In this document: positions 32,197 to 46,309 of the stretch, in pieces
Numbering within the stretch: the stretch's first letter is position 1
How the letters are laid out: each line of letters begins with the position of its first letter
Origin: Pythium myriotylum
Lineage: Eukaryota > Oomycota > Peronosporomycetes > Pythiales > Pythiaceae
Assembly: GCA_023091665.1 (NCBI GenBank)
Contig: JALJCQ010000046.1
Span: 18,935-82,934, forward strand
DNA length: 64,000 nt
Direction of reading: 5' to 3'
Program-made: the position numbers and the translations under genes
The notes under the pieces: generated by a model
Told to the model about the DNA's origin: nothing
Seen by the model: the letters and a program-made list of their open reading frames with translations, nothing else
Database searches by the model: none

Positions 32197-33413
32197 TCTT
32201 TTTGATCCACGCCCGACTCCACTCACATACACAAACACACCGCATACTACAACAACCAAAACAATAAAACAACACAACTAATCACCACACAATCAAACAC
32301 AAACACACACACCAGCACATTATCTATCACCTCCTTCCCGTCACCCTCATCCTATCCTCGACAATGCTCGCTCTTCGTCGTGCTTGCTTGTCTTTCTTTC
32401 CACACTCCACCGCTGCCCGCATGTTGGCTCCATTTGACGAGCATGTCACCATCTAACCAGCGTGTGCGTTCAGCTGACAAGGTGAACCAGGAGTCGGCAC
32501 CAACCCCCGCACTTGTTCCCACGCATGTGGCTTCAATCCACTCGCACTCGTTGGTTCTAGCCCCTCACCGCGGACCCAGCGTGGGTGGGTGAGTGGGTGG
32601 GTCCCAACTACGAGTCCATCGACCACGTTCAGGTTGGTGTAGTCGTTCGAGTCTGTCGTGCCAACACATACGCGCAGTTGAGTCGAGATCCTGTGTGGAC
32701 AATAGACACCTTCGCTCAGCTCGCACAGACGACACGAGGCGAAGGATGAAGGACGGATCAGCCCACCTGTGTGGGGTGGCATCAACCGGAAGGCAAGCGG
32801 GATGCTCGTTTCGGTTTCGGTCGCGGTTTCGGTATCGGTCGCGGTCGCGGTCGCGGTCGCGGTCGCGGTCGCGGTCGCGGTCGCGGTTCCGAGTTCAGTT
32901 TGGCTTTTGGTTTCGTTGATGTGAGGATAGCACTCATCATGCGTGAGAGAATGATAGTACGACGAGATAACGGGCTGACAAGCATGATCGGTAGGCAGAC
33001 GTATAGGCCAATCGAGTCGTGGACGGCGTCGGATGGATGGATGGCATTTGGGTCGGGTGTTTGACAGCAGTGCGGGGTCACACGCATTCGGAAGGAGCTG
33101 TGTATCACCACGTAGGGATGGATGGTCAGATGGATCTGGGGTCTGGGGTCTGGGTAATGTGTGCGTAGAGGGTAAAGCAATGGCATGCGGTGGGGGTGTA
33201 GTGTGGGGAGCGTTGTGTTGGGTTGTTGGGATCCGTGTGCGCCGGTGCGGCGTGTGGTGGCGTGTGTGTATCTGGTTGTGGCGGTTTGTTGGTTAGTTGT
33301 TCGCGTGGAGGCGATGATGTGTGTATTGTGTTGTTGTTGGTGTAATGTGAAAGTTGTCCAAGTGTATTGTCAAAGCGGGGTTTGTTGAGTGAGCGTAGGA
33401 GTCTGGTTTCGAC

Positions 33414-33485
33414 GCGCCGGTAGCTCAGTGGTAGAGCTTTCGATTGCAGCTCGAAGGGTCACTGGTTCGAACCCGGTCTCGCGCT
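33414..33485 (+). tRNA. tRNA-Cys(GCA) variant with G5C in the acceptor stem, unit 21
   Basis: Position 5 reads C (33418), giving GCGCCGG, while the 3' strand is unchanged, so the 5-68 pair becomes C-C. The rest of the cloverleaf and both internal promoter boxes are intact, so it should be transcribed but may be less stable or poorly processed. It is the only base substitution I found among the full-length tRNA genes. Unit: n=14, m=2, 1,301 bp, haplotype TCTA, G4 broken. Confidence 0.9.
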
Positions 33486-34714
33486 TCTTTTTGATCCACG
33501 CCCGACTCCACTCACATACACAAACACACCGCATACTACAACAACCAAAACAATAAAACAACACAACTAATCACCACACAATCAAACACAAACACACACA
33601 CCAGCACATTATCTATCACCTCCTTCCCGTCACCCTCATCCTATCCTCGACAATGCTCGCTCTTCGTCGTGCTTGCTTGTCTTTCTTTCCACACTCCACC
33701 GCTGCCCGCATGTTGGCTCCATTTGACGAGCATGTCACCATCTAACCAGCGTGTGCGTTCAGCTGACAAGGTGAACCAGGAGTCGGCACCAACCCCCGCA
33801 CTTGTTCCCACGCATGTGGCTTCAATCCACTCGCACTCGTTGGTTCTAGCCCCTCACCGCGGACCCAGCGTGGGTGGGTGAGTGGGTGAGTCCCAACTAC
33901 GAGTCCATCGACCACGTTCAGGTTGGTGTAGTCGTTCGAGTCTGTCGTGCCAACACATACGCGCAGTTGAGTCGAGATCCTGTGTGGACAATAGACACCT
34001 TCGCTCAGCTCGCACAGACGACACGAGGCGAAGGATGAAGGACGGATCAGCCCACCTGTGTGGGGTGGCATCAACCGGAAGGCAAGCGGGATGCTCGTTT
34101 CGGTTTCGGTCGCGGTTTCGGTATCGGTCGCGGTCGCGGTCGCGGTCGCGGTCGCGGTCGCGGTCGCGGTCGCGGTCGCGGTCGCGGTTCCGAGTTCAGT
34201 TTGGCTTTTGGTTTCGTTGATGTGAGGATAGCACTCATCATGCGTGAGAGAATGATAGTACGACGAGATAACGGGCTGACAAGCATGATCGGTAGGCAGA
34301 CGTATAGGCCAATCGAGTCGTGGACGGCGTCGGATGGATGGATGGCATTTGGGTCGGGTGTTTGACAGCAGTGCGGGGTCACACGCATTCGGAAGGAGCT
34401 GTGTATCACCACGTAGGGATGGATGGTCAGATGGATCTGGGGTCTGGGGTCTGGGTAATGTGTGCGTAGAGGGTAAAGCAATGGCATGCGGTGGGGGTGT
34501 AGTGTGGGGAGCGTTGTGTTGGGTTGTTGGGATCCGTGTGCGCCGGTGCGGCGTGTGGTGGCGTGTGTGTATCTGGTTGTGGCGGTTTGTTGGTTAGTTG
34601 TTCGCGTGGAGGCGATGATGTGTGTATTGTGTTGTTGTTGGTGTAATGTGAAAGTTGTCCAAGTGTATTGTCAAAGCGGGGTTTGTTGAGTGAGCGTAGG
34701 AGTCTGGTTTCGAC

Positions 34715-34786
34715 GCGCGGGTAGCTCAGTGGTAGAGCTTTCGATTGCAGCTCGAAGGGTCACTGGTTCGAACCCGGTCTCGCGCT
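34715..34786 (+). tRNA. tRNA-Cys(GCA), unit 22
   Basis: Canonical copy. n=9, m=2, 1,271 bp; from here to the right edge all units have haplotype TTTA. Confidence 0.97.
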
Positions 34787-35985
34787 TCTTTTTGATCCAC
34801 GCCCGACTCCACTCACATACACAAACACACCGCATACTACAACAACCAAAACAATAAAACAACACAACTAATCACCACACAATCAAACACAAACACACAC
34901 ACCAGCACATTATCTATCACCTCCTTCCCGTCACCCTCATCCTATCCTCGACAATGCTCGCTCTTCGTCGTGCTTGCTTGTCTTTCTTTCCACACTCCAC
35001 CGCTGCCCGCATGTTGGCTCCATTTGATGAGCATGTCACCATCTAACCAGCGTGTGCGTTCAGCTGACAAGGTGAACCAGGAGTCGGCACCAACCCCCGC
35101 ACTTGTTCCCACGCATGTGGCTTCAATCCACTCGCACTCGTTGGTTCTAGCCCCTCACCGCGGACCCAGCGTGGGTGGGTGAGTGGGTGGGTCCCAACTA
35201 CGAGTCCATCGACCACGTTCAGGTTGGTGTAGTCGTTCGAGTCTGTCGTGCCAACACATACGCGCAGTTGAGTCGAGATCCTGTGTGGACAATAGACACC
35301 TTCGCTCAGCTCGCACAGACGACACGAGGCGAAGGATGAAGGACGGATCAGCCCACCTGTGTGGGGTGGCATCAACCGGAAGGCAAGCGGGATGCTCGTT
35401 TCGGTTTCGGTCGCGGTTTCGGTATCGGTCGCGGTCGCGGTCGCGGTCGCGGTCGCGGTTCCGAGTTCAGTTTGGCTTTTGGTTTCGTTGATGTGAGGAT
35501 AGCACTCATCATGCGTGAGAGAATGATAGTACGACGAGATAACGGGCTGACAAGCATGATCGGTAGGCAGACGTATAGGCCAATCGAGTCGTGGACGGCG
35601 TCGGATGGATGGATGGCATTTGGGTCGGGTGTTTGACAGCAGTGCGGGGTCACACGCATTCGGAAGGAGCTGTGTATCACCACGTAGGGATGGATGGTCA
35701 GATGGATCTGGGGTCTGGGGTCTGGGTAATGTGTGCGTAGAGGGTAAAGCAATGGCATGCGGTGGGGGTGTAGTGTGGGGAGCGTTGTGTTGGGTTGTTG
35801 GGATCCGTGTGCGCCGGTGCGGCGTGTGGTGGCGTGTGTGTATCTGGTTGTGGCGGTTTGTTGGTTAGTTGTTCGCGTGGAGGCGATGATGTGTGTATTG
35901 TGTTGTTGTTGGTGTAATGTGAAAGTTGTCCAAGTGTATTGTCAAAGCGGGGTTTGTTGAGTGAGCGTAGGAGTCTGGTTTCGAC

Positions 35986-36057
35986 GCGCGGGTAGCTCAG
36001 TGGTAGAGCTTTCGATTGCAGCTCGAAGGGTCACTGGTTCGAACCCGGTCTCGCGCT
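35986..36057 (+). tRNA. tRNA-Cys(GCA), unit 23
   Basis: Canonical copy. n=10, m=2, 1,277 bp. Confidence 0.97.
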
Positions 36058-37262
36058 TCTTTTTGATCCACGCCCGACTCCACTCACATACACAAACACA
36101 CCGCATACTACAACAACCAAAACAATAAAACAACACAACTAATCACCACACAATCAAACACAAACACACACACCAGCACATTATCTATCACCTCCTTCCC
36201 GTCACCCTCATCCTATCCTCGACAATGCTCGCTCTTCGTCGTGCTTGCTTGTCTTTCTTTCCACACTCCACCGCTGCCCGCATGTTGGCTCCATTTGATG
36301 AGCATGTCACCATCTAACCAGCGTGTGCGTTCAGCTGACAAGGTGAACCAGGAGTCGGCACCAACCCCCGCACTTGTTCCCACGCATGTGGCTTCAATCC
36401 ACTCGCACTCGTTGGTTCTAGCCCCTCACCGCGGACCCAGCGTGGGTGGGTGAGTGGGTGGGTCCCAACTACGAGTCCATCGACCACGTTCAGGTTGGTG
36501 TAGTCGTTCGAGTCTGTCGTGCCAACACATACGCGCAGTTGAGTCGAGATCCTGTGTGGACAATAGACACCTTCGCTCAGCTCGCACAGACGACACGAGG
36601 CGAAGGATGAAGGACGGATCAGCCCACCTGTGTGGGGTGGCATCAACCGGAAGGCAAGCGGGATGCTCGTTTCGGTTTCGGTCGCGGTTTCGGTATCGGT
36701 CGCGGTCGCGGTCGCGGTCGCGGTCGCGGTCGCGGTTCCGAGTTCAGTTTGGCTTTTGGTTTCGTTGATGTGAGGATAGCACTCATCATGCGTGAGAGAA
36801 TGATAGTACGACGAGATAACGGGCTGACAAGCATGATCGGTAGGCAGACGTATAGGCCAATCGAGTCGTGGACGGCGTCGGATGGATGGATGGCATTTGG
36901 GTCGGGTGTTTGACAGCAGTGCGGGGTCACACGCATTCGGAAGGAGCTGTGTATCACCACGTAGGGATGGATGGTCAGATGGATCTGGGGTCTGGGGTCT
37001 GGGTAATGTGTGCGTAGAGGGTAAAGCAATGGCATGCGGTGGGGGTGTAGTGTGGGGAGCGTTGTGTTGGGTTGTTGGGATCCGTGTGCGCCGGTGCGGC
37101 GTGTGGTGGCGTGTGTGTATCTGGTTGTGGCGGTTTGTTGGTTAGTTGTTCGCGTGGAGGCGATGATGTGTGTATTGTGTTGTTGTTGGTGTAATGTGAA
37201 AGTTGTCCAAGTGTATTGTCAAAGCGGGGTTTGTTGAGTGAGCGTAGGAGTCTGGTTTCGAC

Positions 37263-37334
37263 GCGCGGGTAGCTCAGTGGTAGAGCTTTCGATTGCAGCT
37301 CGAAGGGTCACTGGTTCGAACCCGGTCTCGCGCT
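37263..37334 (+). tRNA. tRNA-Cys(GCA), unit 24
   Basis: Canonical copy. n=6, m=2, 1,253 bp; shortest spacer class, shared with units 13 and 14 but with the other hexamer order. Confidence 0.97.
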
Positions 37335-38515
37335 TCTTTTTGATCCACGCCCGACTCCACTCACATACACAAACACACCGCATACTACAACAACCAAAAC
37401 AATAAAACAACACAACTAATCACCACACAATCAAACACAAACACACACACCAGCACATTATCTATCACCTCCTTCCCGTCACCCTCATCCTATCCTCGAC
37501 AATGCTCGCTCTTCGTCGTGCTTGCTTGTCTTTCTTTCCACACTCCACCGCTGCCCGCATGTTGGCTCCATTTGATGAGCATGTCACCATCTAACCAGCG
37601 TGTGCGTTCAGCTGACAAGGTGAACCAGGAGTCGGCACCAACCCCCGCACTTGTTCCCACGCATGTGGCTTCAATCCACTCGCACTCGTTGGTTCTAGCC
37701 CCTCACCGCGGACCCAGCGTGGGTGGGTGAGTGGGTGGGTCCCAACTACGAGTCCATCGACCACGTTCAGGTTGGTGTAGTCGTTCGAGTCTGTCGTGCC
37801 AACACATACGCGCAGTTGAGTCGAGATCCTGTGTGGACAATAGACACCTTCGCTCAGCTCGCACAGACGACACGAGGCGAAGGATGAAGGACGGATCAGC
37901 CCACCTGTGTGGGGTGGCATCAACCGGAAGGCAAGCGGGATGCTCGTTTCGGTTTCGGTCGCGGTTTCGGTATCGGTCGCGGTCGCGGTTCCGAGTTCAG
38001 TTTGGCTTTTGGTTTCGTTGATGTGAGGATAGCACTCATCATGCGTGAGAGAATGATAGTACGACGAGATAACGGGCTGACAAGCATGATCGGTAGGCAG
38101 ACGTATAGGCCAATCGAGTCGTGGACGGCGTCGGATGGATGGATGGCATTTGGGTCGGGTGTTTGACAGCAGTGCGGGGTCACACGCATTCGGAAGGAGC
38201 TGTGTATCACCACGTAGGGATGGATGGTCAGATGGATCTGGGGTCTGGGGTCTGGGTAATGTGTGCGTAGAGGGTAAAGCAATGGCATGCGGTGGGGGTG
38301 TAGTGTGGGGAGCGTTGTGTTGGGTTGTTGGGATCCGTGTGCGCCGGTGCGGCGTGTGGTGGCGTGTGTGTATCTGGTTGTGGCGGTTTGTTGGTTAGTT
38401 GTTCGCGTGGAGGCGATGATGTGTGTATTGTGTTGTTGTTGGTGTAATGTGAAAGTTGTCCAAGTGTATTGTCAAAGCGGGGTTTGTTGAGTGAGCGTAG
38501 GAGTCTGGTTTCGAC

Positions 38516-38587
38516 GCGCGGGTAGCTCAGTGGTAGAGCTTTCGATTGCAGCTCGAAGGGTCACTGGTTCGAACCCGGTCTCGCGCT
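38516..38587 (+). tRNA. tRNA-Cys(GCA), unit 25
   Basis: Canonical copy. n=12, m=3, 1,296 bp. The second hexamer is GGTATC and the spacer has GTTGTGCTGGG, also seen in units 26, 33, 34, 35 and 38. Confidence 0.97.
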
Positions 38588-39811
38588 TCTTTTTGATCCA
38601 CGCCCGACTCCACTCACATACACAAACACACCGCATACTACAACAACCAAAACAATAAAACAACACAACTAATCACCACACAATCAAACACAAACACACA
38701 CACCAGCACATTATCTATCACCTCCTTCCCGTCACCCTCATCCTATCCTCGACAATGCTCGCTCTTCGTCGTGCTTGCTTGTCTTTCTTTCCACACTCCA
38801 CCGCTGCCCGCATGTTGGCTCCATTTGATGAGCATGTCACCATCTAACCAGCGTGTGCGTTCAGCTGACAAGGTGAACCAGGAGTCGGCACCAACCCCCG
38901 CACTTGTTCCCACGCATGTGGCTTCAATCCACTCGCACTCGTTGGTTCTAGCCCCTCACCGCGGACCCAGCGTGGGTGGGTGAGTGGGTGGGTCCCAACT
39001 ACGAGTCCATCGACCACGTTCAGGTTGGTGTAGTCGTTCGAGTCTGTCGTGCCAACACATACGCGCAGTTGAGTCGAGATCCTGTGTGGACAATAGACAC
39101 CTTCGCTCAGCTCGCACAGACGACACGAGGCGAAGGATGAAGGACGGATCAGCCCACCTGTGTGGGGTGGCATCAACCGGAAGGCAAGCGGGATGCTCGT
39201 TTCGGTTTCGGTATCGGTTTCGGTATCGGTCGCGGTCGCGGTCGCGGTCGCGGTCGCGGTCGCGGTCGCGGTCGCGGTTCCGAGTTCAGTTTGGCTTTTG
39301 GTTTCGTTGATGTGAGGATAGCACTCATCATGCGTGAGAGAATGATAGTACGACGAGATAACGGGCTGACAAGCATGATCGGTAGGCAGACGTATAGGCC
39401 AATCGAGTCGTGGACGGCGTCGGATGGATGGATGGCATTTGGGTCGGGTGTTTGACAGCAGTGCGGGGTCACACGCATTCGGAAGGAGCTGTGTATCACC
39501 ACGTAGGGATGGATGGTCAGATGGATCTGGGGTCTGGGGTCTGGGGTCTGGGTAATGTGTGCGTAGAGGGTAAAGCAATGGCATGCGGTGGGGGTGTAGT
39601 GTGGGGAGCGTTGTGCTGGGTTGTTGGGATCCGTGTGCGCCGGTGCGGCGTGTGGTGGCGTGTGTGTATCTGGTTGTGGCGGTTTGTTGGTTAGTTGTTC
39701 GCGTGGAGGCGATGATGTGTGTATTGTGTTGTTGTTGGTGTAATGTGAAAGTTGTCCAAGTGTATTGTCAAAGCGGGGTTTGTTGAGTGAGCGTAGGAGT
39801 CTGGTTTCGAC

Positions 39812-39883
39812 GCGCGGGTAGCTCAGTGGTAGAGCTTTCGATTGCAGCTCGAAGGGTCACTGGTTCGAACCCGGTCTCGCGCT
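39812..39883 (+). tRNA. tRNA-Cys(GCA), unit 26
   Basis: Canonical copy. n=13, m=3, 1,302 bp, GTTGTGCTGGG variant. Confidence 0.97.
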
Positions 39884-41113
39884 TCTTTTTGATCCACGCC
39901 CGACTCCACTCACATACACAAACACACCGCATACTACAACAACCAAAACAATAAAACAACACAACTAATCACCACACAATCAAACACAAACACACACACC
40001 AGCACATTATCTATCACCTCCTTCCCGTCACCCTCATCCTATCCTCGACAATGCTCGCTCTTCGTCGTGCTTGCTTGTCTTTCTTTCCACACTCCACCGC
40101 TGCCCGCATGTTGGCTCCATTTGATGAGCATGTCACCATCTAACCAGCGTGTGCGTTCAGCTGACAAGGTGAACCAGGAGTCGGCACCAACCCCCGCACT
40201 TGTTCCCACGCATGTGGCTTCAATCCACTCGCACTCGTTGGTTCTAGCCCCTCACCGCGGACCCAGCGTGGGTGGGTGAGTGGGTGGGTCCCAACTACGA
40301 GTCCATCGACCACGTTCAGGTTGGTGTAGTCGTTCGAGTCTGTCGTGCCAACACATACGCGCAGTTGAGTCGAGATCCTGTGTGGACAATAGACACCTTC
40401 GCTCAGCTCGCACAGACGACACGAGGCGAAGGATGAAGGACGGATCAGCCCACCTGTGTGGGGTGGCATCAACCGGAAGGCAAGCGGGATGCTCGTTTCG
40501 GTTTCGGTCGCGGTTTCGGTATCGGTCGCGGTCGCGGTCGCGGTCGCGGTCGCGGTCGCGGTCGCGGTCGCGGTCGCGGTTCCGAGTTCAGTTTGGCTTT
40601 TGGTTTCGTTGATGTGAGGATAGCACTCATCATGCGTGAGAGAATGATAGTACGACGAGATAACGGGCTGACAAGCATGATCGGTAGGCAGACGTATAGG
40701 CCAATCGAGTCGTGGACGGCGTCGGATGGATGGATGGCATTTGGGTCGGGTGTTTGACAGCAGTGCGGGGTCACACGCATTCGGAAGGAGCTGTGTATCA
40801 CCACGTAGGGATGGATGGTCAGATGGATCTGGGGTCTGGGGTCTGGGGTCTGGGTAATGTGTGCGTAGAGGGTAAAGCAATGGCATGCGGTGGGGGTGTA
40901 GTGTGGGGAGCGTTGTGCTGGGTTGTTGGGATCCGTGTGCGCCGGTGCGGCGTGTGGTGGCGTGTGTGTATCTGGTTGTGGCGGTTTGTTGGTTAGTTGT
41001 TCGCGTGGAGGCGATGATGTGTGTATTGTGTTGTTGTTGGTGTAATGTGAAAGTTGTCCAAGTGTATTGTCAAAGCGGGGTTTGTTGAGTGAGCGTAGGA
41101 GTCTGGTTTCGAC

Positions 41114-41185
41114 GCGCGGGTAGCTCAGTGGTAGAGCTTTCGATTGCAGCTCGAAGGGTCACTGGTTCGAACCCGGTCTCGCGCT
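41114..41185 (+). tRNA. tRNA-Cys(GCA), unit 27
   Basis: Canonical copy. n=12, with GGTTTC after GGTATC again from here on, m=3, 1,296 bp. Confidence 0.97.
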
Positions 41186-42409
41186 TCTTTTTGATCCACG
41201 CCCGACTCCACTCACATACACAAACACACCGCATACTACAACAACCAAAACAATAAAACAACACAACTAATCACCACACAATCAAACACAAACACACACA
41301 CCAGCACATTATCTATCACCTCCTTCCCGTCACCCTCATCCTATCCTCGACAATGCTCGCTCTTCGTCGTGCTTGCTTGTCTTTCTTTCCACACTCCACC
41401 GCTGCCCGCATGTTGGCTCCATTTGATGAGCATGTCACCATCTAACCAGCGTGTGCGTTCAGCTGACAAGGTGAACCAGGAGTCGGCACCAACCCCCGCA
41501 CTTGTTCCCACGCATGTGGCTTCAATCCACTCGCACTCGTTGGTTCTAGCCCCTCACCGCGGACCCAGCGTGGGTGGGTGAGTGGGTGGGTCCCAACTAC
41601 GAGTCCATCGACCACGTTCAGGTTGGTGTAGTCGTTCGAGTCTGTCGTGCCAACACATACGCGCAGTTGAGTCGAGATCCTGTGTGGACAATAGACACCT
41701 TCGCTCAGCTCGCACAGACGACACGAGGCGAAGGATGAAGGACGGATCAGCCCACCTGTGTGGGGTGGCATCAACCGGAAGGCAAGCGGGATGCTCGTTT
41801 CGGTTTCGGTCGCGGTTTCGGTATCGGTTTCGGTCGCGGTCGCGGTCGCGGTCGCGGTCGCGGTCGCGGTCGCGGTTCCGAGTTCAGTTTGGCTTTTGGT
41901 TTCGTTGATGTGAGGATAGCACTCATCATGCGTGAGAGAATGATAGTACGACGAGATAACGGGCTGACAAGCATGATCGGTAGGCAGACGTATAGGCCAA
42001 TCGAGTCGTGGACGGCGTCGGATGGATGGATGGCATTTGGGTCGGGTGTTTGACAGCAGTGCGGGGTCACACGCATTCGGAAGGAGCTGTGTATCACCAC
42101 GTAGGGATGGATGGTCAGATGGATCTGGGGTCTGGGGTCTGGGGTCTGGGTAATGTGTGCGTAGAGGGTAAAGCAATGGCATGCGGTGGGGGTGTAGTGT
42201 GGGGAGCGTTGTGTTGGGTTGTTGGGATCCGTGTGCGCCGGTGCGGCGTGTGGTGGCGTGTGTGTATCTGGTTGTGGCGGTTTGTTGGTTAGTTGTTCGC
42301 GTGGAGGCGATGATGTGTGTATTGTGTTGTTGTTGGTGTAATGTGAAAGTTGTCCAAGTGTATTGTCAAAGCGGGGTTTGTTGAGTGAGCGTAGGAGTCT
42401 GGTTTCGAC

Positions 42410-42481
42410 GCGCGGGTAGCTCAGTGGTAGAGCTTTCGATTGCAGCTCGAAGGGTCACTGGTTCGAACCCGGTCTCGCGCT
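42410..42481 (+). tRNA. tRNA-Cys(GCA), unit 28
   Basis: Canonical copy. n=13, m=3, 1,302 bp. Confidence 0.97.
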
Positions 42482-43711
42482 TCTTTTTGATCCACGCCCG
42501 ACTCCACTCACATACACAAACACACCGCATACTACAACAACCAAAACAATAAAACAACACAACTAATCACCACACAATCAAACACAAACACACACACCAG
42601 CACATTATCTATCACCTCCTTCCCGTCACCCTCATCCTATCCTCGACAATGCTCGCTCTTCGTCGTGCTTGCTTGTCTTTCTTTCCACACTCCACCGCTG
42701 CCCGCATGTTGGCTCCATTTGATGAGCATGTCACCATCTAACCAGCGTGTGCGTTCAGCTGACAAGGTGAACCAGGAGTCGGCACCAACCCCCGCACTTG
42801 TTCCCACGCATGTGGCTTCAATCCACTCGCACTCGTTGGTTCTAGCCCCTCACCGCGGACCCAGCGTGGGTGGGTGAGTGGGTGGGTCCCAACTACGAGT
42901 CCATCGACCACGTTCAGGTTGGTGTAGTCGTTCGAGTCTGTCGTGCCAACACATACGCGCAGTTGAGTCGAGATCCTGTGTGGACAATAGACACCTTCGC
43001 TCAGCTCGCACAGACGACACGAGGCGAAGGATGAAGGACGGATCAGCCCACCTGTGTGGGGTGGCATCAACCGGAAGGCAAGCGGGATGCTCGTTTCGGT
43101 TTCGGTCGCGGTTTCGGTATCGGTTTCGGTCGCGGTCGCGGTCGCGGTCGCGGTCGCGGTCGCGGTCGCGGTCGCGGTTCCGAGTTCAGTTTGGCTTTTG
43201 GTTTCGTTGATGTGAGGATAGCACTCATCATGCGTGAGAGAATGATAGTACGACGAGATAACGGGCTGACAAGCATGATCGGTAGGCAGACGTATAGGCC
43301 AATCGAGTCGTGGACGGCGTCGGATGGATGGATGGCATTTGGGTCGGGTGTTTGACAGCAGTGCGGGGTCACACGCATTCGGAAGGAGCTGTGTATCACC
43401 ACGTAGGGATGGATGGTCAGATGGATCTGGGGTCTGGGGTCTGGGGTCTGGGTAATGTGTGCGTAGAGGGTAAAGCAATGGCATGCGGTGGGGGTGTAGT
43501 GTGGGGAGCGTTGTGTTGGGTTGTTGGGATCCGTGTGCGCCGGTGCGGCGTGTGGTGGCGTGTGTGTATCTGGTTGTGGCGGTTTGTTGGTTAGTTGTTC
43601 GCGTGGAGGCGATGATGTGTGTATTGTGTTGTTGTTGGTGTAATGTGAAAGTTGTCCAAGTGTATTGTCAAAGCGGGGTTTGTTGAGTGAGCGTAGGAGT
43701 CTGGTTTCGAC

Positions 43712-43783
43712 GCGCGGGTAGCTCAGTGGTAGAGCTTTCGATTGCAGCTCGAAGGGTCACTGGTTCGAACCCGGTCTCGCGCT
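43712..43783 (+). tRNA. tRNA-Cys(GCA), unit 29
   Basis: Canonical copy. n=14 (hexamers at 44400-44483), m=3, 1,308 bp: the longest unit. Confidence 0.97.
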
Positions 43784-45019
43784 TCTTTTTGATCCACGCC
43801 CGACTCCACTCACATACACAAACACACCGCATACTACAACAACCAAAACAATAAAACAACACAACTAATCACCACACAATCAAACACAAACACACACACC
43901 AGCACATTATCTATCACCTCCTTCCCGTCACCCTCATCCTATCCTCGACAATGCTCGCTCTTCGTCGTGCTTGCTTGTCTTTCTTTCCACACTCCACCGC
44001 TGCCCGCATGTTGGCTCCATTTGATGAGCATGTCACCATCTAACCAGCGTGTGCGTTCAGCTGACAAGGTGAACCAGGAGTCGGCACCAACCCCCGCACT
44101 TGTTCCCACGCATGTGGCTTCAATCCACTCGCACTCGTTGGTTCTAGCCCCTCACCGCGGACCCAGCGTGGGTGGGTGAGTGGGTGGGTCCCAACTACGA
44201 GTCCATCGACCACGTTCAGGTTGGTGTAGTCGTTCGAGTCTGTCGTGCCAACACATACGCGCAGTTGAGTCGAGATCCTGTGTGGACAATAGACACCTTC
44301 GCTCAGCTCGCACAGACGACACGAGGCGAAGGATGAAGGACGGATCAGCCCACCTGTGTGGGGTGGCATCAACCGGAAGGCAAGCGGGATGCTCGTTTCG
44401 GTTTCGGTCGCGGTTTCGGTATCGGTTTCGGTCGCGGTCGCGGTCGCGGTCGCGGTCGCGGTCGCGGTCGCGGTCGCGGTCGCGGTTCCGAGTTCAGTTT
44501 GGCTTTTGGTTTCGTTGATGTGAGGATAGCACTCATCATGCGTGAGAGAATGATAGTACGACGAGATAACGGGCTGACAAGCATGATCGGTAGGCAGACG
44601 TATAGGCCAATCGAGTCGTGGACGGCGTCGGATGGATGGATGGCATTTGGGTCGGGTGTTTGACAGCAGTGCGGGGTCACACGCATTCGGAAGGAGCTGT
44701 GTATCACCACGTAGGGATGGATGGTCAGATGGATCTGGGGTCTGGGGTCTGGGGTCTGGGTAATGTGTGCGTAGAGGGTAAAGCAATGGCATGCGGTGGG
44801 GGTGTAGTGTGGGGAGCGTTGTGTTGGGTTGTTGGGATCCGTGTGCGCCGGTGCGGCGTGTGGTGGCGTGTGTGTATCTGGTTGTGGCGGTTTGTTGGTT
44901 AGTTGTTCGCGTGGAGGCGATGATGTGTGTATTGTGTTGTTGTTGGTGTAATGTGAAAGTTGTCCAAGTGTATTGTCAAAGCGGGGTTTGTTGAGTGAGC
45001 GTAGGAGTCTGGTTTCGAC

Positions 45020-45091
45020 GCGCGGGTAGCTCAGTGGTAGAGCTTTCGATTGCAGCTCGAAGGGTCACTGGTTCGAACCCGGTCTCGCGCT
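45020..45091 (+). tRNA. tRNA-Cys(GCA), unit 30
   Basis: Canonical copy. n=11, m=3, 1,290 bp. Confidence 0.97.
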
Positions 45092-46309
45092 TCTTTTTGA
45101 TCCACGCCCGACTCCACTCACATACACAAACACACCGCATACTACAACAACCAAAACAATAAAACAACACAACTAATCACCACACAATCAAACACAAACA
45201 CACACACCAGCACATTATCTATCACCTCCTTCCCGTCACCCTCATCCTATCCTCGACAATGCTCGCTCTTCGTCGTGCTTGCTTGTCTTTCTTTCCACAC
45301 TCCACCGCTGCCCGCATGTTGGCTCCATTTGATGAGCATGTCACCATCTAACCAGCGTGTGCGTTCAGCTGACAAGGTGAACCAGGAGTCGGCACCAACC
45401 CCCGCACTTGTTCCCACGCATGTGGCTTCAATCCACTCGCACTCGTTGGTTCTAGCCCCTCACCGCGGACCCAGCGTGGGTGGGTGAGTGGGTGGGTCCC
45501 AACTACGAGTCCATCGACCACGTTCAGGTTGGTGTAGTCGTTCGAGTCTGTCGTGCCAACACATACGCGCAGTTGAGTCGAGATCCTGTGTGGACAATAG
45601 ACACCTTCGCTCAGCTCGCACAGACGACACGAGGCGAAGGATGAAGGACGGATCAGCCCACCTGTGTGGGGTGGCATCAACCGGAAGGCAAGCGGGATGC
45701 TCGTTTCGGTTTCGGTCGCGGTTTCGGTATCGGTTTCGGTCGCGGTCGCGGTCGCGGTCGCGGTCGCGGTCGCGGTTCCGAGTTCAGTTTGGCTTTTGGT
45801 TTCGTTGATGTGAGGATAGCACTCATCATGCGTGAGAGAATGATAGTACGACGAGATAACGGGCTGACAAGCATGATCGGTAGGCAGACGTATAGGCCAA
45901 TCGAGTCGTGGACGGCGTCGGATGGATGGATGGCATTTGGGTCGGGTGTTTGACAGCAGTGCGGGGTCACACGCATTCGGAAGGAGCTGTGTATCACCAC
46001 GTAGGGATGGATGGTCAGATGGATCTGGGGTCTGGGGTCTGGGGTCTGGGTAATGTGTGCGTAGAGGGTAAAGCAATGGCATGCGGTGGGGGTGTAGTGT
46101 GGGGAGCGTTGTGTTGGGTTGTTGGGATCCGTGTGCGCCGGTGCGGCGTGTGGTGGCGTGTGTGTATCTGGTTGTGGCGGTTTGTTGGTTAGTTGTTCGC
46201 GTGGAGGCGATGATGTGTGTATTGTGTTGTTGTTGGTGTAATGTGAAAGTTGTCCAAGTGTATTGTCAAAGCGGGGTTTGTTGAGTGAGCGTAGGAGTCT
46301 GGTTTCGAC

